From positions 1-50,449 of the forward strand of contig CAMASK010000013.1 in the NCBI GenBank assembly GCA_945860895.1: DNA of 50,449 nucleotides. Reading direction: 5' to 3'. This document shows, piece after piece, positions 1 through 9,054 of this stretch (the first letter of the stretch is position 1; the number at the start of each line of letters is the position of its first letter). The DNA comes from Bacteriovorax stolpii. GTDB lineage: Bacteria > Bdellovibrionota > Bacteriovoracia > Bacteriovoracales > Bacteriovoracaceae. Below the pieces are notes generated by a model. The model had not been told where the DNA came from, ran no database searches, and saw only the letters and a program-made list of their open reading frames with translations. Made by a program: the position numbers and the translations under genes.

Positions 1-605
1 TTAATAAAGATTACTGTACAGTTAGAGCGAGAGATTGAGCCAGTAAGTTTACGAAGCGCTTGAGACATAAGTCTTGCTTGAAGCCCCATGTGTGAATCAC
101 CCATATCACCTTCAAGCTCTGCTTTCGGTGTAAGAGCAGCAACTGAATCTATGATCAAAAGATTAACTGCGCCTGAACGAACAAGCATATCTGTGATTTC
201 TAAAGCCTGCTCACCAGAATCTGGCTGAGAGATAAGTGTATTTGGAATATCAACACCAAGTTTAGCAGCGTAAACAGTATCAAGTGCATGTTCTGCATCG
301 ATGAAAGCTACAGTGCCGCCAGCTTTTTGGCATTCAGCTGCAATGTGAAGAGTAAGAGTTGTTTTACCAGAAGATTCAGGTCCGTAGATTTCAATGATAC
401 GGCCCTGAGGAATACCACCTACACCTAGAGCAAGATCAATTCCGAGTGATCCAGTCGAGATTGCTGGAATTTTTTCAGCAGCATGAGTTGAGTCGAGGCG
501 CATGATCGCACCTTTACCGAATTGCTTTTCAATCGTAGATAACGCTAGATCGAGAGCTTTTTTCTTGTTAGAAGCATCGATCGTGTTCGGGTGGTTTAGT
601 GACAT
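1..605 (-). CDS. recA: RecA recombinase, N-terminal part (truncated by window edge)
   Basis: RecA forms filaments on single-stranded DNA, drives strand exchange and triggers LexA cleavage. About 201 residues are visible, starting with ATG at 605 after a good AAGGAG ribosome site. The reading frame shows the RecA core in order: [19 protein letters not shown], the Walker A segment [18 protein letters not shown], the Walker B strand [10 protein letters not shown], the [13 protein letters not shown] loop, and it runs off the window inside TVIFIN. The remaining C-terminal portion lies outside. No E. coli-type LexA box is obvious in the upstream 200 bases. Identification is certain; only the 3' end is missing. 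Confidence 0.97.
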   Translation of the reverse strand, partial: MSLNHPNTIDASNKKKALDLALSTIEKQFGKGAIMRLDSTHAAEKIPAISTGSLGIDLALGVGGIPQGRIIEIYGPESSGKTTLTLHIAAECQKAGGTVAFIDAEHALDTVYAAKLGVDIPNTLISQPDSGEQALEITDMLVRSGAVNLLIIDSVAALTPKAELEGDMGDSHMGLQARLMSQALRKLTGSISRSNCTVIFI

Positions 606-706
606 GTGTTTCTCCTTATATCTGCAATTTAAAATGTTATGAAGTTGTGTGTTATACATTGACGCTAACATTGCACCTCGTTTTCGACAATGCCTTTTCA
701 TGCAAT

Positions 707-728
707 TTTACGGAAAATTTACGGAAAG
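707..728. repeat. Short tandem repeat, 2 x 11 bp upstream of recA
   Basis: TTTACGGAAAA is followed directly by TTTACGGAAAG in the gap between recA and pgpA. The two 11-mers differ in one base. The repeat lies about 100 bases upstream of the recA start, so it could be a regulator site or chance. No known regulator motif is recognised. Confidence 0.4.
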
Positions 729-804
729 CTAAAGATTTGAATTATTTAGATAATTGCAGCTAAGCATTAAAAAAAAAGGCACCCAGTTTAGGGAAAAATA
801 GGTT

Positions 805-1287
805 TTAAGGAGCTAGACTCGTCATTATTTTTACCAAAATTCCCGCATAGAGTGCACTGAAAACATCATCAGTAATTGTGCCTATACCATGGTGAAGACG
901 ATCAAAATAGGAAGCGGGCCAGATTTTAATAATGTCGAAAAAACGAAAAAGAGTGAAGACTAAAAATAAATGATGAAGCTGGGTTGTCATAATAAATGCC
1001 CAAGTAATGAGCATGCCAATAACTTCATCAATTACGATCCATTGAGGATCATGCAAGTTATATTTCTTTTGCACATTTTGTGTGACCATAACCGCTGCCA
1101 CATAAAGTGCAATAATGATCCCGATTAAATTATAAATATTTACGTGAAGATAATCTAAAAGATAAATCAAAGGCAAAGCCGCTAGACTTCCAAATGTTCC
1201 CGGTGCTTTGGGTGCTTTCCCACTATAAAACCAGGAGAGAAATATAACGCTCGGAATTGAGGGACTTTGAATTTTTTGATCTTTCAT
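805..1287 (-). CDS. pgpA: Phosphatidylglycerophosphatase A
   Basis: Integral membrane phosphatase that removes phosphate from phosphatidylglycerophosphate to make phosphatidylglycerol. The 160-residue protein has the PgpA signature blocks: GKAPKAPGTFGSLAA near residue 25, the acidic block DPQWIVIDEVIGM near residue 80, RFFDIIKIWPA near 115 and the GIGTITDDVFSA block near 134. Hydrophobic segments lie between them, and the length is normal for the family. The start ATG has no close Shine-Dalgarno sequence (GGGAGG is about 18 bases upstream). It is divergent from the RelA/SpoT-like gene, so the roughly 60 bases between the starts must hold both promoters. Confidence 0.93.
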   Translation of the reverse strand: MKDQKIQSPSIPSVIFLSWFYSGKAPKAPGTFGSLAALPLIYLLDYLHVNIYNLIGIIIALYVAAVMVTQNVQKKYNLHDPQWIVIDEVIGMLITWAFIMTTQLHHLFLVFTLFRFFDIIKIWPASYFDRLHHGIGTITDDVFSALYAGILVKIMTSLAP

Positions 1288-1347
1288 AGAATTTACGATA
1301 ATTTGCCTCCCATTAACTCTAAACCTGAATCAAGCGATTGGCAAAAT

Positions 1348-2595
1348 ATGTCCCAGCGTCCAAGATATCTTGGTGAATATGCCTTTAATTGGGAAACATT
1401 CGATGTCGTTTGTAGCGGAAAATCGTCACTTGATGCCAAAAACTACCTCACCGAACTTTACGATAAGAATCAGGTTACCAATTTTCTAAATGGTTACGGA
1501 TTCAATATTACTGATCCAGTAGAGAATGCTGAACTCTTTGGCATTTTTCAAGAAGCCCTTCAATTTATCAAACGCTATTTTCTAATTGAAGGTAACCCTG
1601 AAGGATTAGATTTAAAAGTTCCCAATTATCTTTATAGTATTACGAATATTTCTGAGTTGTTTTTATCAGCCACTGGAAACTCACAATTCAAATTAAAAAC
1701 AGAAGAGTCGCTTTGGGCCGGAGTCATCCTTAAAGTTATGCATACTATCTTGCATGCAGACAAGGATCTCAGGGCTCGGTATTTTTCGACAGTTCAGCAG
1801 CAGATTTTTGATCGTTTTTATAAATTTATTCATCGTGATAACGAGAACCGTCTCTTTTTGAGAAATGATGCTGGAATATCAATTCCACTTTATGATTTTC
1901 AGACTAAAGCAAAAAAGACTCGTGATTCAATTATCATTAAACTCCTCCATAAACAGGAGAATGTCGCCGAAGAGCTCTTTGATAGAATTGGTGTTCGGAT
2001 TATTACTTATAATAAGTTGGATGCTTTAAGAGTAATTAAGTTTTTACATACTAATTATGTGATCATGATTAATAATATTAAACCAAGTCGTTCGCAGAAT
2101 ACTTTGGTGGATTTAAATCTACTGAGAAGAAAAGTTCAGAGTTTATATAAAGAAGCTATCAGAAAAAATCTGGATGAAGATGATTTTTATCAAAAGCTAA
2201 ACAACCTGATTGGTGAATCCTCACCCGGAAATGCCCAAATGGATAAAAATATTCATACGTCTGAAGAATATCGGGCTATTCATTTTACCGGACGACAATT
2301 GATTAAATATCGAAATCCCTTCATGTCTTCTTTTAATGAAGTAAGGAAACAGGCTTTAAAAGATAAGGAGAATCCTCTTTCACAAAGCCTCTTGGGGCTG
2401 GATACGTCTGCTATTTCCCGAGACATTCGATTTTTTTATCCCTTTGAAGTCCAAATTACTGATTATGAAAGTCACATGAAAAATACTCAAGGCGAGGCTT
2501 CTCATAATGAGTATAAGAAATCCCAACGTCGTTCAGCTATGAAAAGAATTTTTAAACCTATCTTAGATCTAAAAGGCCTCAAGATAGAGGGTTAA
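1348..2595 (+). CDS. RelA/SpoT-fold nucleotidyltransferase-like protein
   Basis: The protein has about 415 residues from the ATG at 1348. The frame is open back to a TTG at 1267, but that start would lie inside pgpA and has badly spaced ribosome-site bases. The C-terminal half carries elements that match the (p)ppGpp synthetase fold in order: KKTRDSIIIK near residue 190 (compare the basic, S-I-x-x-K block of RelA/SpoT), FDRIGVRII near 211 with the metal-binding Asp, EEYRAIHF near 310, and PFEVQIT near 366 followed by EASHNEYKKSQ, equivalent to the EIQIRT..H..YK block. The first 180 residues match nothing I know and contain no visible HD hydrolase motif. It may make or sense alarmones, or use the fold for another nucleotidyl transfer; the substrate is unknown. 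Confidence 0.6.
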   Translation: MSQRPRYLGEYAFNWETFDVVCSGKSSLDAKNYLTELYDKNQVTNFLNGYGFNITDPVENAELFGIFQEALQFIKRYFLIEGNPEGLDLKVPNYLYSITNISELFLSATGNSQFKLKTEESLWAGVILKVMHTILHADKDLRARYFSTVQQQIFDRFYKFIHRDNENRLFLRNDAGISIPLYDFQTKAKKTRDSIIIKLLHKQENVAEELFDRIGVRIITYNKLDALRVIKFLHTNYVIMINNIKPSRSQNTLVDLNLLRRKVQSLYKEAIRKNLDEDDFYQKLNNLIGESSPGNAQMDKNIHTSEEYRAIHFTGRQLIKYRNPFMSSFNEVRKQALKDKENPLSQSLLGLDTSAISRDIRFFYPFEVQITDYESHMKNTQGEASHNEYKKSQRRSAMKRIFKPILDLKGLKIEG

Positions 2596-3488
2596 GCAAT
2601 CTTCGAAAAATGTTGATTCAAAAATAAATCAATTCTTTCATTAATAAGTTCTGGGAAGTCCGCTTGAGGTACGTGGGAGCCATCTATAATAAAGTAAGTT
2701 TCCGAATGCGCAAGAATACTCGCAAGACCCCGTTGCATGTGATTTGGGATGACATTATCTTTATGACCCCCAATAACAAGGGAAGGCATCTTCATACGAT
2801 CCAGACTTGAAGTGATATTTTGCTTTGTCATTTCAGTGATCAATTGAAAAAATAACTCTGGTCCAAGTTGACTCACACGATTCAAATAAATTTCAATAAA
2901 TTCTTTGGAAACTTTCGCCTTATTAAAACCAGTTGAATGAATGATGTTCCTGATGAGTGGGTTCATACCAGAGGAGTTCCAGATTTTATTTACTACTTCG
3001 GGATATTTTTGCATTCCCGCCAGGCAAAACGGAGTGATAAATTCCATAATATTTGAATCAAACATCACATCGTTGAGTTGCATGAAAGTTCCTGATATCA
3101 GGACCATTCCTTGAACTAGATTTGGATAATCCTTTGCCAATTGGAGTGAGACATTCACACCCATACTATGGCCTAGCATAATCGCTTTTTTGATACCCAA
3201 AAATTGGCAGAGATCGTGAACGTCTTTGGATAATTGTTGAAAGGTGATTTTACTAATGTCATTCTTTCCAGAGGATTGAAAGTGTCCTCGGTAATCATGC
3301 ATCACAATCTGGTAACCTTTACTATCAAAAAAATCTGCCTGATATTTCCAGTGGTGATTACTGCAAACGAGACCATAATTGAAAACCAGAATAGGTTTTT
3401 TTTTATCTAATGTGGTGAAGTTTTTTAGATAAAAAATCTGTTCAAAATCTTCAGTTTTAAAAAAGTTTGCTTCATTAGTCTTAAACAT
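2592..3488 (-). CDS. Alpha/beta hydrolase
   Basis: A 298-residue alpha/beta-hydrolase fold protein. The nucleophile elbow GHSMG lies near residue 127, an acidic strand end occurs at GGHKDNVIP, and the catalytic His is in DGSHVPQADFPE near 270. The N-terminal part has the VFNYGL and HDYRGHFQSSG segments typical of esterase, lipase or C-C hydrolase relatives. There is no signal peptide, so it is probably cytoplasmic. It ends 4 bases into the convergent RelA/SpoT-like gene and is one base away from the FHA-like gene upstream, so the two are likely co-transcribed. The substrate cannot be told from sequence. Confidence 0.85.
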   Translation of the reverse strand: MFKTNEANFFKTEDFEQIFYLKNFTTLDKKKPILVFNYGLVCSNHHWKYQADFFDSKGYQIVMHDYRGHFQSSGKNDISKITFQQLSKDVHDLCQFLGIKKAIMLGHSMGVNVSLQLAKDYPNLVQGMVLISGTFMQLNDVMFDSNIMEFITPFCLAGMQKYPEVVNKIWNSSGMNPLIRNIIHSTGFNKAKVSKEFIEIYLNRVSQLGPELFFQLITEMTKQNITSSLDRMKMPSLVIGGHKDNVIPNHMQRGLASILAHSETYFIIDGSHVPQADFPELINERIDLFLNQHFSKIA

Positions 3489-3489
3489 A

Positions 3490-3897
3490 TTACTTGATCA
3501 TCCTCGCCAATTTTTCAATCACTGTTAGTCGTGATGAATTACCTTCGACGAAGGTGCCAAGTTTTTCATCCAGGATATTTTTTTTAGTTTTTATGATAGT
3601 TTCTTCAAAAGCGATTATTTTAAATTTGGTCTGACCAATGCTGATAATCTGGCCAATTTTAATTTTGCGAGGAGTGGAAGCTCTTTTTCCTTCAATCAAA
3701 TAGGACTCAACATTTTTTTGAGGATGAACAATTAAGTCTTTTTCTACAACTTCGATCATTAAGTGAGACGGAAGTAGCGAAGAATCTTTTATGAACAGAT
3801 TTCCAAAAGAGTATCCAATATAAATCTCGTTTTTAAAAAATTGAAATGAAGTCAGAACATTTTGATCCGGGCTATCAATAATTTCTAAATGGACCAT
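3490..3897 (-). CDS. FHA-like domain protein
   Basis: A 135-residue protein whose first 100 residues look like a small all-beta FHA domain: KNEIYIGYSFGNLFIKD, then the SLLPSHLMIEV block (equivalent to the S-x-x-H core), a central ESYLIEGK loop, and IGQIISIGQTKFKI at the end. The usual Gly-Arg at the phosphopeptide loop reads Gly-Tyr, so phosphothreonine binding may be lost. A basic C-terminal tail of about 35 residues follows. It lies between recG and the hydrolase on the same strand with short gaps, consistent with one transcript. The role is unknown. Confidence 0.55.
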   Translation of the reverse strand: MVHLEIIDSPDQNVLTSFQFFKNEIYIGYSFGNLFIKDSSLLPSHLMIEVVEKDLIVHPQKNVESYLIEGKRASTPRKIKIGQIISIGQTKFKIIAFEETIIKTKKNILDEKLGTFVEGNSSRLTVIEKLARMIK

Positions 3898-3911
3898 TTG
3901 GATTCTCCTGT

Positions 3912-6005
3912 TTAGATAGTATCTAGGATTTTTTGATCTTTTGCGAGTTTTTCGAAAAGTGGATCAAGTAAACTAGGCTTCTGCTGTTTTAATTTTTCCA
4001 CATCCTTCACCACCTGTTCCAAGATATCCGAATGAGTAATGAAATTGGCCAGCTTCTTACTGCTCACGCTACCTGATTGATCTACTCCAAATAAGTCGCC
4101 TTCCCCCCTGAACTTGAGATCTTCTTCAGCAATTACAAATCCATCGAGATTTTTTTCTATCACTTCCAGACGGTGATAAGACTCTGGTGTTAGCTCTTTA
4201 TCCAGCACTAAAAAACAAAATCCAGGCTTATCTCCACGGCCAACCCTACCGCGCAACTGGTGGAGCGAACTTAAGCCAAAGCGTTCTGGATTATAGATGC
4301 TCATAACAGTAGCATTTGGAATATTTATCCCCACTTCTATGACTGAGGTTGAAATGAGAATATGAATTTTCTGATCTCTGAAATCCTGAACAACCTTTTC
4401 TTTTTCTTCGGCTTTCATCTGGCCATGAAGCATTTCAACTTTAAATGCACGAAATGAAGCCTGATATTTTTTCAGGCTTTCTTTTACGTTCTGAAGATCA
4501 ACTGTTTCACTTTCATCAATTGCTGGAAAAACGAAATAAGCCTGTTCTCTTTGCATCAGACGGGCCTTTACAAACTCTACGTACTTATCGTAGTTGGCCT
4601 TCTCAGTGATACGCGTTTTTATCCCCTTTCTTCCGGCCGGCATGGTTTTAATGGTAGAAATATCTAAATCTCCGTATTGGGCGAGACTTAAAGTGCGGGG
4701 AATTGGGGTTGCAGTCATGATTAAGCTATGAGTTCCTTCACCCTTGGAGACTAATCGTAGGCGTTGCTCAACTCCAAATTTATGTTGTTCGTCGATGATT
4801 GCAAGCCCTAGTTTATGAAAGTGAACAGTGTCTTGAAAAAGAGCATGAGTTCCAATGACAATGTGGATATCTCCATTTTTTAATTTATTTAGAATTGCTT
4901 TTTTTTCTTTGACCTTAGTGGATCCTAGAAGAAGTTCAATGGGAGAATCCGGCGAAAGCTGTTTAAAGGATTCATAATGCTGTTGAGCTAATGCTTCCGT
5001 TGGGCACATTAAAGCCACCTGATGGCCATTATTGTTCGTCACTTTGGCTGCCAGATAGGCGACAATAGTTTTTCCGCAACCCACGTCACCCTGAACCATT
5101 CTCATCATGGGATGGCCAGAAGTGAAATCCTTGAGAAGTTCTTCAAAAACCTTTTCCTGATCATCAGTTAGCTTGAAGGGTAGAGAAGATTTTAGTTGGG
5201 TCGCAACTTTAGCATCGGTCTTGAAAACTGGAGCAGCTTTTCTTTTGATGTATTTGCGACGAGTTTGAATTTTAAGCTGATCAATTAAAAATTCTTCGTA
5301 GATCAGTCGTTCTTCGGCTTGATCTTTAAGCTTAGACGAAAAATCTTCTGGAGGAATTTTTCCATGGATGATTTTAAAAGCTTCACCGAGAGATAATTTT
5401 TTATCATAGCCTAACTCTGGCAGAAGCTGGGGAACATTATTCCATAAACTGGCCGGAATTAAATCGATGGATTTTTTAAAAGTGGAACCAGGTAATTTAT
5501 TAACAGTAGGATATTCTATGATGTAAGGAGAAATTTGTTCTGTAGAAAGAATCTGAGGATTAATAATTTGTTTTTGTGCCTTAAATTCCTGGACTTGTCC
5601 CATGAAACTTATTCGTTCTAAACTTTCTATTTGTTTTTTCTGATTGGGATAAAGATTAAACCAGCGCAGACTTAAGGACTCAGCGGACAAATCATCTTTT
5701 AAAACCACAAAACCATTATAAAGCAGAATATTACCCTTGCCCCGTCGTCCAAAAGCAGGTCTGATTTCTACATGGATGACTTTACCAGATCCACGAAAAT
5801 ATTGATCGATTAGAGCTTCACGAAAAGGTGAAGGCGCAGGACTTTTATGAATCCTAAGTGGTAATATCCAGAGTAAATCTTCAATTTCTCTAATACCTGC
5901 TTCGGAGAGCTTTTCTAAAGTAGGTGAGGGTCTTTTAGCTCTGGCCAAAGAGGTAATGGGAGATCCCCAATTTAAATCAATTGTATCTGAAGGAGATGAC
6001 TTCAT
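3912..6005 (-). CDS. recG: ATP-dependent DNA helicase RecG
   Basis: RecG remodels stalled forks and Holliday junctions. The 697-residue length is typical. Visible blocks are the N-terminal wedge/OB region, Walker A GDVGCGKT near residue 307, GTHALFQD, the DEQHKFGVEQR helicase box (normally DEQHRFG), MTATPIPRTL, the second RecA domain with HGQMKAEEKE and STSVIEVGINIPNA, and QLRGRVGRG followed by the C-terminal TRG region (FRGEGDLFGVDQSG). The start ATG at 6005 lies 29 bases inside greA, so translation is probably coupled to it. Confidence 0.96.
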   Translation of the reverse strand: MKSSPSDTIDLNWGSPITSLARAKRPSPTLEKLSEAGIREIEDLLWILPLRIHKSPAPSPFREALIDQYFRGSGKVIHVEIRPAFGRRGKGNILLYNGFVVLKDDLSAESLSLRWFNLYPNQKKQIESLERISFMGQVQEFKAQKQIINPQILSTEQISPYIIEYPTVNKLPGSTFKKSIDLIPASLWNNVPQLLPELGYDKKLSLGEAFKIIHGKIPPEDFSSKLKDQAEERLIYEEFLIDQLKIQTRRKYIKRKAAPVFKTDAKVATQLKSSLPFKLTDDQEKVFEELLKDFTSGHPMMRMVQGDVGCGKTIVAYLAAKVTNNNGHQVALMCPTEALAQQHYESFKQLSPDSPIELLLGSTKVKEKKAILNKLKNGDIHIVIGTHALFQDTVHFHKLGLAIIDEQHKFGVEQRLRLVSKGEGTHSLIMTATPIPRTLSLAQYGDLDISTIKTMPAGRKGIKTRITEKANYDKYVEFVKARLMQREQAYFVFPAIDESETVDLQNVKESLKKYQASFRAFKVEMLHGQMKAEEKEKVVQDFRDQKIHILISTSVIEVGINIPNATVMSIYNPERFGLSSLHQLRGRVGRGDKPGFCFLVLDKELTPESYHRLEVIEKNLDGFVIAEEDLKFRGEGDLFGVDQSGSVSSKKLANFITHSDILEQVVKDVEKLKQQKPSLLDPLFEKLAKDQKILDTI

Positions 6006-6450
6006 AGATTAAATCACCTTTTGGAGCTTTAACGACAACTTCATCACCCTCTTCTTTTCCAATAAGAGATTTTCCTAAGGGTGCACTGAAAGAAATTTTA
6101 CCGGGATCATTCATCGCCTCATCTTCGCCTACAATTTGGTAAGTGACGGTAATGTCCTTTTTTTTGTCGAGAATTGTGACAATAGCGCCAAAAACAATTT
6201 TATCTGATTGCATATTACTAACATTAATCACGCGCGCTCGAGCAAGCTTACTTTGAAGATCCATAATTCGGCCTTCAATAATAGATTGCCTTTCTTTAGC
6301 TGCGTGATACTCAGCATTTTCTTTCAAATCGCCCAAGTCTCTGGCTTCAGAAATTGCTTTTTTAATATATTCACGATCAACTTTAATTAACTGGGAGAGT
6401 TCATCTTCCAGCATTTTCTTCCCTAAAGTTGTCATTGGGCAATCACTCAT
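5977..6450 (-). CDS. greA: Transcription elongation factor GreA
   Basis: GreA stimulates transcript cleavage by backtracked RNA polymerase. The protein has 157 residues. The N-terminal coiled coil carries the family signature LGDLKENAEYHAAKERQ around residue 40-56, with the acidic D/E tip, and the C-terminal FKBP-like domain holds APLGKSLIGKEEGDEV near 123. The length is standard. It heads a minus-strand group running into recG, with which it overlaps by 29 bases. Confidence 0.96.
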   Translation of the reverse strand: MSDCPMTTLGKKMLEDELSQLIKVDREYIKKAISEARDLGDLKENAEYHAAKERQSIIEGRIMDLQSKLARARVINVSNMQSDKIVFGAIVTILDKKKDITVTYQIVGEDEAMNDPGKISFSAPLGKSLIGKEEGDEVVVKAPKGDLIYEVISFRYN

Positions 6451-6462
6451 AAAATTCCTTCA

Positions 6463-6753
6463 TTACTTCTTAAATAGAGCTGCAGCTTTGGCCAGAGCAT
6501 CCTGCCGTTGTTTATTGGCATCGTCAGCGCTACCACCAAATTTATAATAGTCACAAAAGTTGGCTTTCTCTTTTTCAACTATTCTATCAGCATTTGACTC
6601 CCGACATTCATTGTAGGCATTGGGATCATAAAACTGACACATCTTACAACAACGAAGATCTGCCATGCAATGATGACATGTATCTGAACGACTGATCATC
6701 ACCTTAAATGCATCTGAAAGGGGCTTTCTACACTTATAACATTGAGCTGACAT
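6463..6753 (-). CDS. Small cysteine-rich zinc-ribbon-like protein
   Basis: The 96-residue protein opens with CYKC, then CHHC and CCKMC within the first 40 residues, a further lone Cys (ECRES) and CDYYKFGG near 70. The paired CxxC motifs indicate one or two structural zinc sites. The C-terminal tail is charged (KQRQDALAKAAALFKK). I know of no characterised family member. It lies 12 bases upstream of greA on the same strand and its start overlaps the stop of the next gene by one base, so it is part of the same transcript. A nucleic-acid or RNA-polymerase-related role is only a guess from this context. Confidence 0.75.
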   Translation of the reverse strand: MSAQCYKCRKPLSDAFKVMISRSDTCHHCMADLRCCKMCQFYDPNAYNECRESNADRIVEKEKANFCDYYKFGGSADDANKQRQDALAKAAALFKK

Positions 6754-7253
6754 TAAAACTCCTGACCCAAACCAATTCCCAAGCCATTTCCATCATTAGT
6801 AGGAGCAAAGAAAATTCGAGGAGTATTTCTTTTATTATATTCCTCAATGGATTTTAAAAGTAAATACTCATTACTATACTGATTAGTCTTGGAAACAAGA
6901 TAACTAATACCGATTAAACTGATCCCCCCCAAGAGCAGAAAATTGCGACTGGTTAAAGTCTCGCTATCACCGGAGCTTGTTCGCAGAAGGCTACCTAAAA
7001 GCATTCCTGTTCCCAGAGTACTCATGGCTGCACTTTTCCAGGTAAGGCGATTGTTTTCCTGATATTCATTCAGCAATTCTTTAGCGAACTGATCTTTTTG
7101 AAGATAATAACGAAGTCCTTCACCGCGATTTACACTACTCACATCTACCAATACTTCCTGGTAGTTAATCGTTGCGACCCGGCTACAAGTTTCCACCGAC
7201 CAGGCAGAGATTGAAAGCAAAGTTGATAATATTACTAAGATATGTAGACCCAT
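6753..7253 (-). CDS. Membrane-associated protein of unknown function
   Basis: A 166-residue protein. The N-terminal hydrophobic stretch (LHILVILSTLLSISAWS) looks like a signal peptide, followed by CSRVATINYQEVLVDVSS. Two further hydrophobic stretches, STLGTGMLLGSLL near residue 80 and FLLLGGISLIGISYLV near 105, suggest an inner-membrane hairpin, with a polar C-terminus of about 40 residues. The start at 7253 has no clear ribosome site. It appears to be first in the minus-strand transcript leading to the Cys-rich gene, greA and recG. No family is recognised. Confidence 0.65.
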   Translation of the reverse strand: MGLHILVILSTLLSISAWSVETCSRVATINYQEVLVDVSSVNRGEGLRYYLQKDQFAKELLNEYQENNRLTWKSAAMSTLGTGMLLGSLLRTSSGDSETLTSRNFLLLGGISLIGISYLVSKTNQYSNEYLLLKSIEEYNKRNTPRIFFAPTNDGNGLGIGLGQEF

Positions 7254-7341
7254 AAGCGGTAAATATTTCTTCTAAGTTATGGTTTTCACTAATATAGCTT
7301 TCTATCTTACCATTAAATAATTAAAAGCCAGAGCGATAATT

Positions 7342-9054
7342 ATGGATTTGATTAAAACAGGCATTGGAATTTCCAAAACAATAAAGAACGTCTCACGATT
7401 TCGCGAGATTCTCACTGTATTGAGTCGTCATGGATTCTCGGAACTAATTGTAAAATCTGGATTGGACAAAATTATTCCTGGGTTTGTACTTCCTTCAAGA
7501 GTTTCTGAATTAAAGCGCGAAGATCTTTCAATTGAGGAATGGTGGCAGGTTTTTGGCTCTCAAATAAGATTGAGCTTCGAAGAACTAGGTCCGAGCTTCA
7601 TAAAGCTTGGGCAATTGCTTGCGACTCGCGAGGATATATTAGATCCTGCCATGATTAAGGAGCTTAAATTTCTTCAAAATAAAGTAAAAGGCATTCCTTT
7701 TAGTGTCGCTAAATCTACGATTGAAAATAGTCTTGGAAAAAAAGTCGAAGAAGTATTTTTAAGTATCGATGAACATGCTATTGGCACAGCCTCTATAGGA
7801 GTCGTTTACAAGGCTCAACTTCTTAGTGGTAAAAAAGTTGTTATAAAAGTTCGTCGTCCAGGAATCGCCAAAACTATAAATACTGATTTTGAAATTCTGC
7901 TATTTATTGTAAAGCGTCTGGAAAAAGCCTCGGACGAAATAAAATATCTTGGTCTTTCCAAGATGATCAATGATTTTTTTAAATCCACTAAGAATGAATT
8001 AAATTTTCAAGTGGAAGCTCAGAACTGTGAAAGACTTAAAAAGAATCTTGAAGTTATAGATAAAGATGGATTTCTGATCGTTCCACATGTGTATCGAGAA
8101 TACTCAAGTCAGGAAGTTTTGGTATTGGAATTTCTTGATGGTATTCCCTTTAATGAGTTTCATTCACTAGAGCAGTTGGGTCCAGTTGTCGTAGAAAGAC
8201 TCTTGAAAAGTGTCGAATTGTTCACTCATACCCTCTTGTCAGACGGTTTTTTTCATGCTGATTTACATGGTGGTAACTTTTTTGTTTTATCTGATCAAAA
8301 AATTGGATTGATTGATTTTGGCTTAATGGGAACCTTGAGCAAAAAAAATCGTACCAATCTAGTAGCGATTCTCTATTCTCTGGTTTCTCATAATTTTGAA
8401 AATCTTGTTTATGAATTTCTGGATGTTGCAGAGTATGAAACTATTCCGGATCATGAAGAATTAATCAGAGATATCAAAGATGCTATTTCTCCCTATGTTG
8501 GTTTAAGTATCAAAGAAACCAATATGTCTGAGCTGGTAAGGAATTTAATTAAGACTCTCAGTAAACATGAATTATATTTGCCCAGAGAATGGTTTATTAT
8601 CTTTCGCGCTTTAATAACATTGGATGGGGTTGGTAAATCAATAGGTCTTGATTTGAATATTTTTAATATTTTGGAGAAAGATCTTGATAAATTAATGGGT
8701 GAATTACTATCCAAGAAAAATGCCCAGGAAGAATTAATGTGGTTGGGTAAGGATGTTCTCAGCTCCATGAGAATAGTCCCTAAGCATATTAAGTGGTTTC
8801 TTAAAGAATTTTCAAAAAATAATTATTCCTTTGAACTAAGAATTAAGGACATAGATAGCCTTTCACGCGGTATAAATCGTTCATTCTTTCTTTTAGGTTT
8901 GGCGATGCTCGCGTGTGTATTTATTCTGTGCGGTTCACTTTTCGTGAGAAATATTAACGTTACATCGGTTTATGATATTCCCATATTAAGCTGGATCTTC
9001 TGGTCTTTTGCAGCTTATCTGCTTATACGCATAACCACCTTGAGAAAGTATTAA
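7342..9054 (+). CDS. UbiB/AarF-type atypical kinase (ABC1 family)
   Basis: Atypical protein-kinase-like ATPase of the UbiB/ADCK family, known to support quinone biosynthesis or lipid handling at the membrane. The 570-residue protein shows the family-defining KxGQ motif in FIKLGQLLATRED (near residue 90), an Ala-rich nucleotide loop GTASIGVVYKAQL near 150, catalytic HADLHGGNFF near 308 and metal-binding GLIDFGLMG near 325. The C-terminus has two membrane helices (FFLLGLAMLACVFILCG and the IPILSWIFWSFAAYLL segment), as in UbiB. It overlaps the convergent GNAT gene by 4 bases. The specific pathway (menaquinone or ubiquinone) is not shown. Confidence 0.88.
   Translation: MDLIKTGIGISKTIKNVSRFREILTVLSRHGFSELIVKSGLDKIIPGFVLPSRVSELKREDLSIEEWWQVFGSQIRLSFEELGPSFIKLGQLLATREDILDPAMIKELKFLQNKVKGIPFSVAKSTIENSLGKKVEEVFLSIDEHAIGTASIGVVYKAQLLSGKKVVIKVRRPGIAKTINTDFEILLFIVKRLEKASDEIKYLGLSKMINDFFKSTKNELNFQVEAQNCERLKKNLEVIDKDGFLIVPHVYREYSSQEVLVLEFLDGIPFNEFHSLEQLGPVVVERLLKSVELFTHTLLSDGFFHADLHGGNFFVLSDQKIGLIDFGLMGTLSKKNRTNLVAILYSLVSHNFENLVYEFLDVAEYETIPDHEELIRDIKDAISPYVGLSIKETNMSELVRNLIKTLSKHELYLPREWFIIFRALITLDGVGKSIGLDLNIFNILEKDLDKLMGELLSKKNAQEELMWLGKDVLSSMRIVPKHIKWFLKEFSKNNYSFELRIKDIDSLSRGINRSFFLLGLAMLACVFILCGSLFVRNINVTSVYDIPILSWIFWSFAAYLLIRITTLRKY

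Noticed and set aside
606-804. SOS box upstream of recA
   Set aside because: Neither the E. coli LexA box nor the TTAC-N3-GTAA type reported for Bdellovibrio is visible; only a small tandem repeat is present.
1267-1347. TTG start extending the RelA/SpoT-like gene into pgpA
   Set aside because: It would overlap the pgpA start on the other strand, leave no room for promoters, and its purine-rich site is only 3 bases from the codon.
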